Positions 35,326 to 42,773 of a stretch of 42,773 nt of DNA are shown here, piece after piece. Location of the stretch: contig CAIYDQ010000315.1 in assembly GCA_903925075.1 (NCBI GenBank), forward strand, positions 1 to 42,773, in the 5' to 3' direction. Below the pieces are notes generated by a model, which saw nothing but the letters and a program-made list of their open reading frames with translations, was not told the DNA's origin and did no database searches. Source of the stretch: an uncultured Geobacter sp. Its GTDB lineage: Bacteria; Desulfobacterota; Desulfuromonadia; Geobacterales; Geobacteraceae. How positions within the stretch are numbered: position 1 is the first letter of the stretch; each line of letters opens with the position of its first letter. The position numbers and the translations under genes were made by a program.

Positions 35326-36102
35326 ATGAAGATTCTTGTCTGCATCAAGCAGATTCCCGACATGGAGTCGAGATTCAAGGTGAACGGCACCGGGGACTGG
35401 TACGACGAAGCCGACCTGGCCTACAGGATGAACGAGTACGACGAGTACGGCGTGGAACAGGCCGTGCAGTTGAAGGAGCAATTGGGCAACGACCCGGATG
35501 TCACCGTGCTCTCCATCGGCTCGGACCGGGTGGGCGAGGCGCTGAAAAAGGCGCTGGCCATGGGTTGCGACCGGGCGGTGCACGTCCAGGACGCCGACAG
35601 CGGCCGCAAGAGTCCTTACCAGATCGCCTCTGTGATTGCCGCCTTCGCCAAGGACAAGGGTTTCGACTTGATCTTCACCGGCATGCAGTCCCAGGACCGG
35701 GGCTCGGCCCAGGTGGGGGTGACGGTGGCCGAGCTTTTGGGCCGCACCTGCGCCACCACCTTGGTTGATTTCGCCTGCGCCGACGGCGTGGTCACCGGCA
35801 AGAGGGAACTGGAAGGGGGGATGAAAGGGGTGGTCAAGTTCGCCCTGCCGGCGCTGGTCACCTGCCAGCTCGGCCTGAACATCCCGCGCTACCCGACCCT
35901 GCCCAACATCATGAAGGCCAAGAAGAAGGAGTTCGTGGTGGTGCCGGTGGCCGAACTGCTCGCCGCCGAGCCCATGACCGTCACCGAGAAGCTGTACGCT
36001 CCCACCAAGAAGGGGGGAGGTATCGTGCTGGAAGGGGACATGGCCGACATGGCCGACCGCCTGGTCGGCATCCTCAAAGACAAGACTGCGGTCCTGAGAT
36101 AG
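35326..36102 (+). CDS. etfB: Electron transfer flavoprotein beta subunit, copy 2
   Basis: A 258-residue canonical Etf beta subunit. The start I-L-V-C-I-K-Q-I-P-D, the nucleotide site G-M-Q-S-Q-D-R-G-S-A-Q-V-G and the recognition loop R-Y-P-T-L-P-N-I-M-K-A-K-K-K are nearly those of mitochondrial EtfB. That loop docks on acyl-CoA dehydrogenases, so this pair is the likelier partner of the dehydrogenase at 11504. TAGGAG precedes the ATG. The alpha subunit starts 11 bases downstream. Confidence 0.95.
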   Translation: MKILVCIKQIPDMESRFKVNGTGDWYDEADLAYRMNEYDEYGVEQAVQLKEQLGNDPDVTVLSIGSDRVGEALKKALAMGCDRAVHVQDADSGRKSPYQIASVIAAFAKDKGFDLIFTGMQSQDRGSAQVGVTVAELLGRTCATTLVDFACADGVVTGKRELEGGMKGVVKFALPALVTCQLGLNIPRYPTLPNIMKAKKKEFVVVPVAELLAAEPMTVTEKLYAPTKKGGGIVLEGDMADMADRLVGILKDKTAVLR

Positions 36103-36113
36103 GAGATAGAGAT

Positions 36114-37025
36114 ATGAAAGCACTGCTCGTCTGTGAATTCCGGGAAGGTAAGCTCCTCAATTCCAGCTATGAACTGCTGGCCTTCGCCGACCGCCTGGGC
36201 GCCGAAAAAGCGTTCCTGCTGGTGGGCAACGCCGCCGAGGCCCCCAAGGTCGACGGCAAGCTCTACCTGGCCCAAGTCGACAGCTACGGCGAATACAACC
36301 CCGATCAGCACAAGGCCCTGGTGATGGCGGCGGTGGCCAAGGAGAACCCCGACTACGTGATTTTCCTGCATTCCTCCTACGGTTGGGATCTGGCGCCGCG
36401 CGTCGCCGTGGCCCTGAAGGCCGGCCAGGTCTCCGAGATCGTCAACCTGGTGGACGGCAAGTTCGAAGTGAGCCTTTGCAACGGCAAGCTGAGGAGAACG
36501 GTGGCGCCGCAGGCCGGTCCGGCAGTGCTCACCATCCAGGCCGGGGCCTTCAACTTCGCCGGCGAGCCGCAGGGCACGCCGCAGGTGGAAGCGATCGAGG
36601 TCGCCTCGGCGTCCGGGATCGAGTTCCTGGGCTACGAGCAGGCCGAGAAGGGAGACGTCGATCTCACCAAGGCGGAGATCATCGTCAGCGCCGGCCGCGG
36701 GGTGGGCAAGAAAGAGAACGTGGCCATCATCGCCAACCTCGCCAAGGCCTTCGGCGGCGAGCTGGGCGCCAGCCGTCCGGTAGTCGACGCCGGCTGGGTG
36801 GAGCACAGCCACCAGGTGGGCACCACCGGCCAGACCGTGTCGCCCAAGCTCTACGTCGCCTGCGGCATCTCCGGCGCCATCCAGCACCTGGCCGGCATGA
36901 AGAAGTCCGATTTCATCGTGGCGATCAACAAGGACAAGGACGCCCCGATCGGCGAAATAGCCGACGTGCTGGTGGTGGCCGACGTGCTGCAGTTCGCGCC
37001 GGTGCTGGCTGCCAGGCTTGGGTGA
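36114..37025 (+). CDS. etfA: Electron transfer flavoprotein alpha subunit, copy 2
   Basis: A 303-residue EtfA of standard length without a ferredoxin domain. FAD-domain motifs are [19 protein letters not shown] and [12 protein letters not shown]. With EtfB copy 2 it forms a classic electron carrier from acyl-CoA dehydrogenase to a membrane oxidoreductase. GGAGATAGAGAT precedes the ATG. A 9-bp repeat array begins a few bases after the stop. Confidence 0.95.
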   Translation: MKALLVCEFREGKLLNSSYELLAFADRLGAEKAFLLVGNAAEAPKVDGKLYLAQVDSYGEYNPDQHKALVMAAVAKENPDYVIFLHSSYGWDLAPRVAVALKAGQVSEIVNLVDGKFEVSLCNGKLRRTVAPQAGPAVLTIQAGAFNFAGEPQGTPQVEAIEVASASGIEFLGYEQAEKGDVDLTKAEIIVSAGRGVGKKENVAIIANLAKAFGGELGASRPVVDAGWVEHSHQVGTTGQTVSPKLYVACGISGAIQHLAGMKKSDFIVAINKDKDAPIGEIADVLVVADVLQFAPVLAARLG

Positions 37026-37031
37026 AAATCC

Positions 37032-37067
37032 GACCGATCGGACCGATCCGACCGATCGGACCGATCA
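37032..37067. repeat. Four-unit perfect 9-bp tandem repeat
   Basis: GACCGATCG, GACCGATCC, GACCGATCG and GACCGATCA are contiguous and differ only in the last base. The array starts six bases after the etfA stop and ends 16 bases before the MoxR ATG. Read in frame it would add a T-D-R/T-D-P tail to a false upstream start. Confidence 0.8.
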
Positions 37068-37083
37068 AAAAACAGGAAACAAC

Positions 37084-37926
37084 ATGAAATTTGCAGGAAC
37101 AGACTCTTACATCGCCACCGACGACCTGATGCTGGCGGTCAACTCCGCCATGGTGCTGGGGCGCCCCCTGCTGGTCAAGGGCGAACCGGGGACCGGCAAG
37201 ACCATGCTGGCCGAGGAGGTCGCCCGCGCCCTGGGCAAGGAACTCTTCCAGTGGCACATCAAGTCGACCACCAAGGCTCAGCAGGGGCTCTACGAATACG
37301 ACGCGGTCTCGCGCCTGCGCGACTCGCAGCTGGGCGACCCGCGGGTGCACGACATTGCCAACTACATCGTCAAGGGAAAGCTCTGGGAGGCCTTCGAATC
37401 GGAGCGCCAGGCGGTGCTCTTGATCGACGAGGTCGACAAGGCCGACATCGAATTCCCCAACGATCTGCTGCGCGAACTGGACCGGATGGAATTCTACGTC
37501 TACGAGACCCAGCAACTGGTGCAGGCCAAGAACCGCCCGATCATCATCATCACCAGCAACAACGAGAAGGAACTCCCCGACGCCTTCCTGCGCCGCTGCT
37601 TCTTCCACTACATCCGTTTCCCGGACAAGCAGACCCTGGAGCAGATCGTCAACGTACACTACCCGGAAATCGCCCGGGAACTGATGAAGGAGGCGCTGGA
37701 GGTCTTTTACGGCGTGCGGGAGATCCCGGGGCTGAAGAAGAAGCCTTCCACCTCGGAGCTCCTCGACTGGCTGAAAATCCTGATGGCCGAGCAGATTCCC
37801 GCCGAAGCCTTGCGCCTTGGCAAGAAGGAGCGGCTGATCCCCCCTTTGCACGGGGCACTTCTGAAAAACGAGCAGGACGTGCAGCTCTTCCACCCGCCCA
37901 GCAGGCGAGCGGGGTCGGGCTACTAG
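37084..37926 (+). CDS. MoxR-type AAA+ ATPase
   Basis: A 280-residue AAA+ ATPase. Walker A is G-E-P-G-T-G-K-T (33-40), Walker B is [10 protein letters not shown], and sensor 1 with the Arg finger is [16 protein letters not shown]. MoxR ATPases act with VWA proteins as chaperones that insert cofactors or activate enzymes. The VWA gene follows after six bases. The ATG at 37084 is chosen; the frame extends back to 37018 only through the repeat. The client protein is unknown. The pair lies downstream of the Etf genes, but an Etf client is only a guess. Confidence 0.92.
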   Translation: MKFAGTDSYIATDDLMLAVNSAMVLGRPLLVKGEPGTGKTMLAEEVARALGKELFQWHIKSTTKAQQGLYEYDAVSRLRDSQLGDPRVHDIANYIVKGKLWEAFESERQAVLLIDEVDKADIEFPNDLLRELDRMEFYVYETQQLVQAKNRPIIIITSNNEKELPDAFLRRCFFHYIRFPDKQTLEQIVNVHYPEIARELMKEALEVFYGVREIPGLKKKPSTSELLDWLKILMAEQIPAEALRLGKKERLIPPLHGALLKNEQDVQLFHPPSRRAGSGY

Positions 37927-37932
37927 CCAGCC

Positions 37933-39111
37933 ATGCTGATAGATTTCTTCCTGAGCCTGAAGCGCGCCAAGGTCCCGGTGACCTTGAACGAGTTCCTCAC
38001 CCTGCTGGAGGCGCTGGAGAAGCGGCTGGTCTTCGGCTCCGCCGAGGACTTCTACTACCTGGCCCGCCTCTGCATGGTGAAGGACGAGACCCACTACGAC
38101 AAGTTCGACCGGGTTTTCATGGAGTACTTCCGGGGGGTGACCGACCCGACCGCCGAGTTGGCCGGCGAGATCCCCGAGGAGTGGCTGAGAAAGCTCACCG
38201 AGCGCTTCCTCTCCGACGCGGAAAAAGAGCAGATCAAGGCCATGGGCGGCCTGGACAAGCTCTTGGAGACCCTGAAAAAGCGCCTGGCGGAGCAAAAGGA
38301 GCGACATCAGGGGGGGAGCAAGTGGATCGGCACCGGCGGCACCTCCCCCTTCGGCGCCTACGGCTACAACCCCGAAGGTATCCGCATCGGCCAGGCCGAG
38401 TCCCGCCATAAAAGGGCGGTCAAGGTCTGGGACAAGCGCGAGTTCCGGGACCTGGACGACTCGGTGGAACTGGGGACCCGCAACTTGAAGCTGGCGCTGC
38501 GCCGGCTGCGCCATTTCGCCCGCGAGGGGGCCGAGCAGGAGCTGGATCTTCCCTGCACCATCCGGGCGACCGCCAACAACGCCGGCTACCTGGACCTGAA
38601 GATGGTGCCGGAGCGGCACAACAAGGTGAAGGTGCTGCTGTTTCTGGACGTGGGCGGCTCCATGGACCCGCACGTGGAGGCCTGCGAGCAGCTGTTCTCC
38701 GCCGCCCGCAGCGAGTTCAAGCACCTGGAGTATTTTTATTTCCACAACTGCGTCTACGAAGGGGTGTGGCGCGACAACCGCCGCCGCTTCGACGAGCATC
38801 TGCCGACCCTGGAGGTGATCCGCCAGTACGGCCCCGACTACAAGCTGATCATGGTCGGCGACGCCATGATGGGTCCCTACGAGATCCTCTGGCCGGGGGG
38901 CTCGGTGGAGCACCACAACCAGGAACCGGGCGCGACCTGGCTCAAAAGGCTTTTGGACCATTACCAGCACGCCGTCTGGCTCAATCCGGCGCCGCAGCGG
39001 GAATGGAAGTACACCCGGTCGGTTGCGACCATCAACGAACTGATGGAGACGCGCATGTACCCCTTGACCATCGACGGCATCAGCCAGGCCATCCAGTTGT
39101 TGAACAAGTAG
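37933..39111 (+). CDS. VWA-domain (CoxE-like) protein, partner of MoxR
   Basis: A 392-residue protein. The N-terminal helical part (F-F-L-S-L-K-R-A-K-V-P-V-T-L) is typical of CoxE-like VWA proteins. The MIDAS motif is degenerate: Asp239-V-G-G-Ser243, where the first Ser of DxSxS is Gly. It forms a chaperone pair with the ATPase just upstream. In CO dehydrogenase clusters CoxE helps mature the enzyme, but no cox genes are present here. A 20-bp perfect palindrome begins right after the stop. Confidence 0.88.
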   Translation: MLIDFFLSLKRAKVPVTLNEFLTLLEALEKRLVFGSAEDFYYLARLCMVKDETHYDKFDRVFMEYFRGVTDPTAELAGEIPEEWLRKLTERFLSDAEKEQIKAMGGLDKLLETLKKRLAEQKERHQGGSKWIGTGGTSPFGAYGYNPEGIRIGQAESRHKRAVKVWDKREFRDLDDSVELGTRNLKLALRRLRHFAREGAEQELDLPCTIRATANNAGYLDLKMVPERHNKVKVLLFLDVGGSMDPHVEACEQLFSAARSEFKHLEYFYFHNCVYEGVWRDNRRRFDEHLPTLEVIRQYGPDYKLIMVGDAMMGPYEILWPGGSVEHHNQEPGATWLKRLLDHYQHAVWLNPAPQREWKYTRSVATINELMETRMYPLTIDGISQAIQLLNK

Positions 39112-39131
39112 GGGCACGGCGCGCCGTGCCC
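39112..39131. repeat. Perfect 20-bp palindrome after the VWA gene
   Basis: GGGCACGGCG at 39112-39121 is followed directly by its reverse complement CGCCGTGCCC. It abuts the TAG stop codon. A partial copy (CGCGCCGTGCCCTC) recurs about 20 bases on. With no loop, a hairpin is less favourable than a protein-binding site. Confidence 0.55.
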
Positions 39132-39289
39132 TGGCTCAAGGCTTGCCGCGCCGTGCCCTCCGTTGCGCTCCCCCGCTCCGGGAGGTCGCGGCTGCTGAAA
39201 AAGCTGGACTTCGCCGGTTTGGTTGTGGTAGTTGTGCCCTATGTGCTTTGCTATTGATAAGTGGAGCTGCCATGGCCACTTGGCGTCAG

Positions 39290-39318
39290 CGTCTTCCTCA
39301 CCGGGAGGGCGTTTTTTT
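39290..39318 (+). terminator. Possible rho-independent terminator just before panB
   Basis: CGTCTTCC at 39290-39297 pairs with GGAGGGCG at 39304-39311 (two G-T pairs) around a 6-nt loop. Seven Ts follow. It ends 19 bases before the panB start, so it could end upstream transcription or act as an attenuator for panB. Confidence 0.45.
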
Positions 39319-39337
39319 ATTTCCCAAAGGGAGCGGT

Positions 39338-40141
39338 ATGCAAAAGAATAAAACCATCCTGGATTTTCAGAAGATGAAGGCGCATGGGGAGCGGATCGCG
39401 GTGCTTACCTGCTACGATTTCCCGACCGCCGGCATCATGGACGACTGCGGCATCGACATGATCCTGATCGGGGACTCGGTCGGCGTGGTGGTGGCCGGTT
39501 ACGACAACACGCTGCCGGTCACCATGGAGGAGATGATCTACCACACCAAGGCGGTGCTGCGGGCGCGCCCCAAGGCGTTCGTGGTGGCGGACCTCCCCTT
39601 TCTCTCCTACCAGACGGACCTGACCAGCGCGCGGCTGAACGCGGGGCGTCTGATCAAGGACGGCGGCGCCGCCGCGGTCAAGCTGGAGGGGGGCAAGAAC
39701 GTGGCGGACACCATCGCCGCCATCGTCGACATGGACATCCCGGTGATGGCCCACATCGGGCTCACCCCGCAGTCGCTGCACCGCATGGGCGGCTTCAAGG
39801 TGCAGGGCAAGGGGGAGGAGCAGGCGGAAAAGCTTCTTGAGGACGCGCGCGCCGTGGAGCGTGCCGGCGCCTTCTCCGTGGTGCTGGAGGGGATCCCGGC
39901 CTCGCTCGCCGGCAGGATCACGGCCGAACTCGCCATCCCGACCATCGGCATCGGCGCCGGCCCCGCCTGCGACGGGCAGGTGCTGGTGCTGCACGACATA
40001 CTGGGGCTATGCAGCAAATATTCCCCCAAATTCGTCAAGCGCTATGCCGAGCTGGCGCCCTTGATCAGCGAGGCGGTCTCAAGCTACATCGCCGAGGTGA
40101 AAGCCGGAACCTTCCCGGAAGAGAGGCATTCGTTCAAATGA
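39338..40141 (+). CDS. panB: 3-methyl-2-oxobutanoate hydroxymethyltransferase
   Basis: A 267-residue PanB. It has the family start [18 protein letters not shown], the metal site I-G-D-S-V-G-V-V and [17 protein letters not shown]. It makes ketopantoate from 2-oxoisovalerate and methylene-tetrahydrofolate in pantothenate synthesis. The start is the ATG at 39338 with AAGGGAG upstream; an in-frame extension to 39143 runs through non-conserved DNA. Its TGA overlaps the panC ATG. Confidence 0.97.
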   Translation: MQKNKTILDFQKMKAHGERIAVLTCYDFPTAGIMDDCGIDMILIGDSVGVVVAGYDNTLPVTMEEMIYHTKAVLRARPKAFVVADLPFLSYQTDLTSARLNAGRLIKDGGAAAVKLEGGKNVADTIAAIVDMDIPVMAHIGLTPQSLHRMGGFKVQGKGEEQAEKLLEDARAVERAGAFSVVLEGIPASLAGRITAELAIPTIGIGAGPACDGQVLVLHDILGLCSKYSPKFVKRYAELAPLISEAVSSYIAEVKAGTFPEERHSFK

Positions 40142-40977
40142 TAATCATCGAATCGGTAGCGCAGATGCAGCAGTTCGCCCGCGAGAGACGCGGCCAGATC
40201 GCCCTGGTCCCCACCATGGGGTACCTGCACGAGGGGCACGCCTCGCTGATGGTGGAGGCGCGCAAGCGGGCCGAGACGGTGGTGCTGAGCATCTTCGTCA
40301 ACCCGACCCAGTTCGGCGTCAACGAGGACCTGGACAGCTACCCGCGCGATCTGGAGCGCGACCAGCGGGTGGCGCTGGAGGCCGGCGTGGACGTGATCTT
40401 CGTCCCCAAGGCCGCCGACATGTACCCGCAGGGGTACCAAAGCTGGGTGAACGTGGAAGAGCTGACCAGGCATCTGTGCGGCGCCAGCCGCCCGGGGCAC
40501 TTCCGCGGGGTGACCACCGTGGTCGCCAAACTCTTCAACATCGTCGCCCCCAAGGTGGCGCTGTTCGGCAACAAGGATTTCCAGCAGTTGGCCGTGATCA
40601 GGCGCATGGTGCGGGATCTGAACATGGACCTGGAGATCGTGGGGATGCCGATCGTCAGGGAGGCGGACGGTTTGGCCATGAGTTCGCGTAACGCCCGGCT
40701 GGACGAGGGAGAGCGCCAAAGCGCCCTGTGTCTTTCCCGCTCGCTGGCCGCGGCGCGGGCGGCCTTTGCCGGCGGCGAAACCAGCGTGCAGGCGCTGGCC
40801 GGCGTGGCGCTGGCCGTGATCGAGGCCGAGGACGCGGCCCAGGTTGATTATCTGGAGTTCAGGGACCAGGACAGCCTGGAGGCGCTGGAAGAGGCCGACG
40901 AAAGGACGCTGCTGGCGCTGGCCGTGCGGGTGGGCTCGGTGCGGTTGATCGACAACTGTCTGCTGGGGGAGAGGTAG
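40138..40977 (+). CDS. panC: Pantoate--beta-alanine ligase (pantothenate synthetase)
   Basis: A 279-residue Pan[11 protein letters not shown] at 25-34 contains the HxGH nucleotidyl-transfer motif, and S-S-R-N matches the KMSKS-like loop. F-V-N-P-T-Q-F and [12 protein letters not shown] are also conserved. It joins pantoate and beta-alanine using ATP. The ATG overlaps the panB stop (ATGA), so the two are translated together. No panD is seen nearby. Confidence 0.97.
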   Translation: MIIIESVAQMQQFARERRGQIALVPTMGYLHEGHASLMVEARKRAETVVLSIFVNPTQFGVNEDLDSYPRDLERDQRVALEAGVDVIFVPKAADMYPQGYQSWVNVEELTRHLCGASRPGHFRGVTTVVAKLFNIVAPKVALFGNKDFQQLAVIRRMVRDLNMDLEIVGMPIVREADGLAMSSRNARLDEGERQSALCLSRSLAAARAAFAGGETSVQALAGVALAVIEAEDAAQVDYLEFRDQDSLEALEEADERTLLALAVRVGSVRLIDNCLLGER

Positions 40978-41001
40978 GGGGGCTTTGCTTTTTTTGAATT
41001 G

Positions 41002-41030
41002 ATGGGAATTATGGGAATTATGGGAATTAT
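41002..41030. repeat. Three-copy perfect 9-bp tandem repeat
   Basis: ATGGGAATT occurs three times without change, then ATGGG begins a fourth. It lies just after panC and shares its TGGGAA core with the array at 25266-25310. Confidence 0.8.
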
Positions 41031-41236
41031 GGGAGGAGGCTTGGGGCGATAGTCTCCGTTGTCGCCTGACTCCTCCCTTTGTCACACACAAGCTCGCCAA
41101 TCTCCTGTTGCGAGAGCGAAATGCCGCTTTCGAGACGCCAACCCCCGCCGTTTGCCCTCCGCTTTTAATTTTAGGCTTGAATTCGTCTGCCCGCTTCTGT
41201 ACTGTTTTCCTTATTTCGCTTTGGAAACTCTTTCCT

Positions 41237-41722
41237 TTGCAAACGTCGGGAGTCGCTGCGATTACTTCACCTCACCTGCTTATTTTTACCCTGGACGACC
41301 AGCGCTACGCGCTACGGCTTTCGGCCGTGCAACGGGTCCTGCGAGCGGCGGCTGTCACTCCCGTCCCGGAGGCTCCGGAGATCGTCCTGGGTATCCTCGA
41401 CCTCCACGGCGAGGTGGTCGCGGTGATCAACCTGAGACGGCGCTTCCGGCTTCCCGAAAGGGAGCTGCGCGGCTCGGATCAGTTGCTGGTCGCCCGCTGC
41501 GGCGCGCTGACGCTGGCTCTGGCGGTGGACGGCACCGAGGGGGTGATCGAGCAGGCGGACGAGGAATGTATCCGCCCCGAACGGATCGTGACGGGAATGG
41601 GTTATCTCGACGCGGTGACCCGCACCGAGCAGGGACTGGTGCTGATCCATGACCTGGAGAGCCTGCTGTTCCCGGCCGAAGAGGAACAGCTCGTCCAGGC
41701 TTTGCAACGGCTGCAGTCGTGA
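41237..41722 (+). CDS. cheW: CheW-like chemotaxis coupling protein
   Basis: A CheW-domain protein of about 161 residues from a possible TTG at 41237. The domain runs from L-L-I-F-T-L-D-D-Q-R-Y-A-L through V-L-G-I-L-D-L-H-G-E-V-V-A-V-I-N-L-R to G-L-V-L-I-H-D-L-E. It would couple receptors to CheA. The reading frame stays open back to 41108, but that part has no CheW similarity and there is no ATG or good ribosome-binding site, so the start is uncertain. It overlaps cheR by 4 bases. The D-L-H-G variant of the usual L-R-G loop is notable. Confidence 0.82.
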   Translation: MQTSGVAAITSPHLLIFTLDDQRYALRLSAVQRVLRAAAVTPVPEAPEIVLGILDLHGEVVAVINLRRRFRLPERELRGSDQLLVARCGALTLALAVDGTEGVIEQADEECIRPERIVTGMGYLDAVTRTEQGLVLIHDLESLLFPAEEEQLVQALQRLQS

Positions 41723-42186
41723 AGCGGCCAAAGACTGAGACCTTGCGCCAGTTCGCCAGGATGCTGGCCCGCAAGATGGGGCTTCATTTCCCGGAGGAGC
41801 GCCTCGACGATCTGGCAGCAAAGCTCGCCGCCGCCGGCAGGGAGGCTGGACACCAGGACCTGGAAAAGTACCTGCTCTGGCTCATGTCCGCCCCTCTGAA
41901 ACGGGAACAGATCGAACTGCTGGCCCGCGTCCTCACCATCGGCGAGACCTACTTCCTGCGCGATCCCAAGAGCTACCAGGTGCTCGAACAGGTGCTGCTT
42001 CCCGGGCTGATCGCCGCCAGGCGCGCCGCCGACAAGACTCTCCGGATCTGGAGCGCCGGCTGTTCCACGGGCGAGGAGCCCTATTCCATCGCCATCCTCT
42101 TGAGCCGGGCTATCCCCGACTTGGCCGACTGGAAGATCGTGCTCCATGCCTCGGACATCAACCCGCAGACAAGCGCGGTGGGATAA
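41719..42186 (+). pseudogene. cheR: CheR-type chemotaxis methyltransferase, truncated
   Basis: 155 residues of a CheR that should be 260 or more. The N-terminal helical domain and the first part of the SAM-binding domain are intact (T-I-G-E-T-Y-F-L-R-D, W-S-A-G-C-S-T-G-E-E-P-Y-S-I-A). The sequence follows the family to A-S-D-I-N-P near residue 150 and then ends with an unrelated T-S-A-V-G and TAA. The DNA after the break is different in character and carries a phage-like gene on the other strand. It starts with GTG overlapping the cheW stop. It is broken by insertion, or the contig is misjoined; it would not be active as written. Confidence 0.8.
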
Positions 42187-42301
42187 TGATTAGCTAAAAG
42201 TGAGATAACAAGAGCCAAAAAGCACCTTGATATCGTCAATTATCCCTTGATAAGCCAAACTAACATCCCGCCTTCTACAAATTCCCCGGGCCGACCAACG
42301 T

Positions 42302-42773
42302 TTACGTAGGTGTAAAATCCGTACGAATGCCAATTGTGGTCCCGAAAAACATTTGCCAAGAATTCGTCAAATTGAACATCACGCGCACATTTTTCATCAC
42401 CACATTTGGGTAGCCCCACACCATCGTGGGATCGCTCCCGATAGATAGCGCCACATTCCCCGCCGCCGTAACGCCATATTGAATAGTCAGCGATGCCAAC
42501 CCCGCGCCCTCTCTCACTACGCTGTCCAATACGTCCCATGCTGCACCAGTCCAGTAGGCATAAATGTCAATAGTGCCGTAGTGGGTTGTCGGATATGTAA
42601 AAACATCGAGAGTGAATTGGGTGAAAAATGCGCCAGCACCAGATGGTACAAAGGGGAACTCGACTACCATCCTGCCCGTCTGGTTCCCAATTGCGGAGAG
42701 CGTCGCGCTGTTCAGCGTATTGACAAAGTACACCGGGTTAGCATCGGAGCCTATGTTTAGCGTCGAAGAAACC
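42302..42773 (-). CDS. Phage tail-like protein, partial
   Basis: The C-terminal 156 residues of a protein whose frame is open beyond the right edge of the window. It is rich in Thr, Gly, Asn and aromatic beta-strand residues (for example I-D-I-Y-A-Y-W-T-G-A-A-W and S-I-G-S-D-P-T-M-V-W-G-Y), as in phage tail or receptor-binding proteins. No named family was recognised. Base composition is less GC-rich than the rest, which supports a foreign origin. The GTG inside the window at 42733 is probably not the real start, since the reading frame continues upstream with similar character. Confidence 0.5.
   Translation of the reverse strand, partial: VSSTLNIGSDANPVYFVNTLNSATLSAIGNQTGRMVVEFPFVPSGAGAFFTQFTLDVFTYPTTHYGTIDIYAYWTGAAWDVLDSVVREGAGLASLTIQYGVTAAGNVALSIGSDPTMVWGYPNVVMKNVRVMFNLTNSWQMFFGTTIGIRTDFTPT

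Noticed and set aside
37018..37083. Longer MoxR start at 37018
   Set aside because: The extra codons translate the 9-bp repeat and overlap the etfA end. The ATG at 37084 gives the normal family N-terminus.
37933..39111. Carbon monoxide dehydrogenase maturation function for the VWA protein
   Set aside because: No coxS, coxM or coxL genes lie nearby, so only the general CoxE-like fold is claimed.
36925..39117. 730-codon minus-strand open frame across the MoxR and VWA genes
   Set aside because: It covers two well-supported plus-strand genes and includes translated repeat sequence. No family character is seen.
42240..42539. 99-codon minus-strand frame in the phage-like end
   Set aside because: It overlaps the better tail-like frame in another phase and its residue pattern looks random.

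Overview
The window is GC-rich bacterial DNA whose gene content suggests a Geobacter-like member of the Desulfuromonadales. This is inferred from the families present: two membrane Fe-S Etf:quinone oxidoreductase-like proteins each linked to etfBA, a GcdA-type decarboxylase next to a glutaryl-CoA dehydrogenase-like enzyme, and a MaeB-type malic enzyme. No rRNA or tRNA gene was recognised, so the taxonomy is unproven.

Bases 1-8,800 are an accessory patch of mixed composition. It holds a lipoprotein metallopeptidase, a chemoreceptor, a slipin with an exported OB-fold protein, a DEAD-box helicase and three toxin-antitoxin-like pairs: MNT/HEPN at 1092-1846, HI0074-type HEPN/MNT at 6713-7470, and GNAT/DUF1778 at 7891-8675.

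Bases 8,849-37,025 form a catabolic and electron-transfer block. An IclR regulator diverges from a class III CoA-transferase. Then follow an acyl-CoA dehydrogenase of likely glutaryl-CoA type, GcdA (glutaconyl-CoA decarboxylase alpha subunit), a pyruvate/oxaloacetate carboxyltransferase with two biotinyl domains, and malic enzyme. A methyltransferase, an atypical crotonase and an amidohydrolase come next. After these are thiolase, 3-hydroxybutyryl-CoA dehydrogenase and a canonical crotonase, then a membrane Fe-S oxidoreductase, SucCD, EtfBA with a ferredoxin-bearing EtfA, a second membrane Fe-S oxidoreductase, a second IclR regulator and a canonical EtfBA. Together these can convert glutarate or glutaryl-CoA through glutaconyl-CoA and crotonyl-CoA to two acetyl-CoA, with electrons passing through Etf to quinone. 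No membrane GcdB pump is present. The biotin-linked pyruvate carboxyltransferase instead suggests a soluble glutaconyl-CoA:pyruvate transcarboxylation, which is the main hypothesis offered here.

Bases 37,084-42,186 hold a MoxR ATPase/VWA pair, panB-panC, cheW and a cheR cut off in its methyltransferase domain. The last ~590 bases differ in character and carry a phage-tail-like partial gene on the minus strand, so this is either an insertion point or an assembly join.

Regulatory and repeat structure is rich. Three copies of an IclR-like palindrome (TTCCGC-N3-GCGGAA) flank the first catabolic genes. A second element (GGTA-N6-TACC) recurs before the dehydrogenase, thiolase and sucC. Short tandem repeats with a 9-bp period fill at least seven intergenic gaps.
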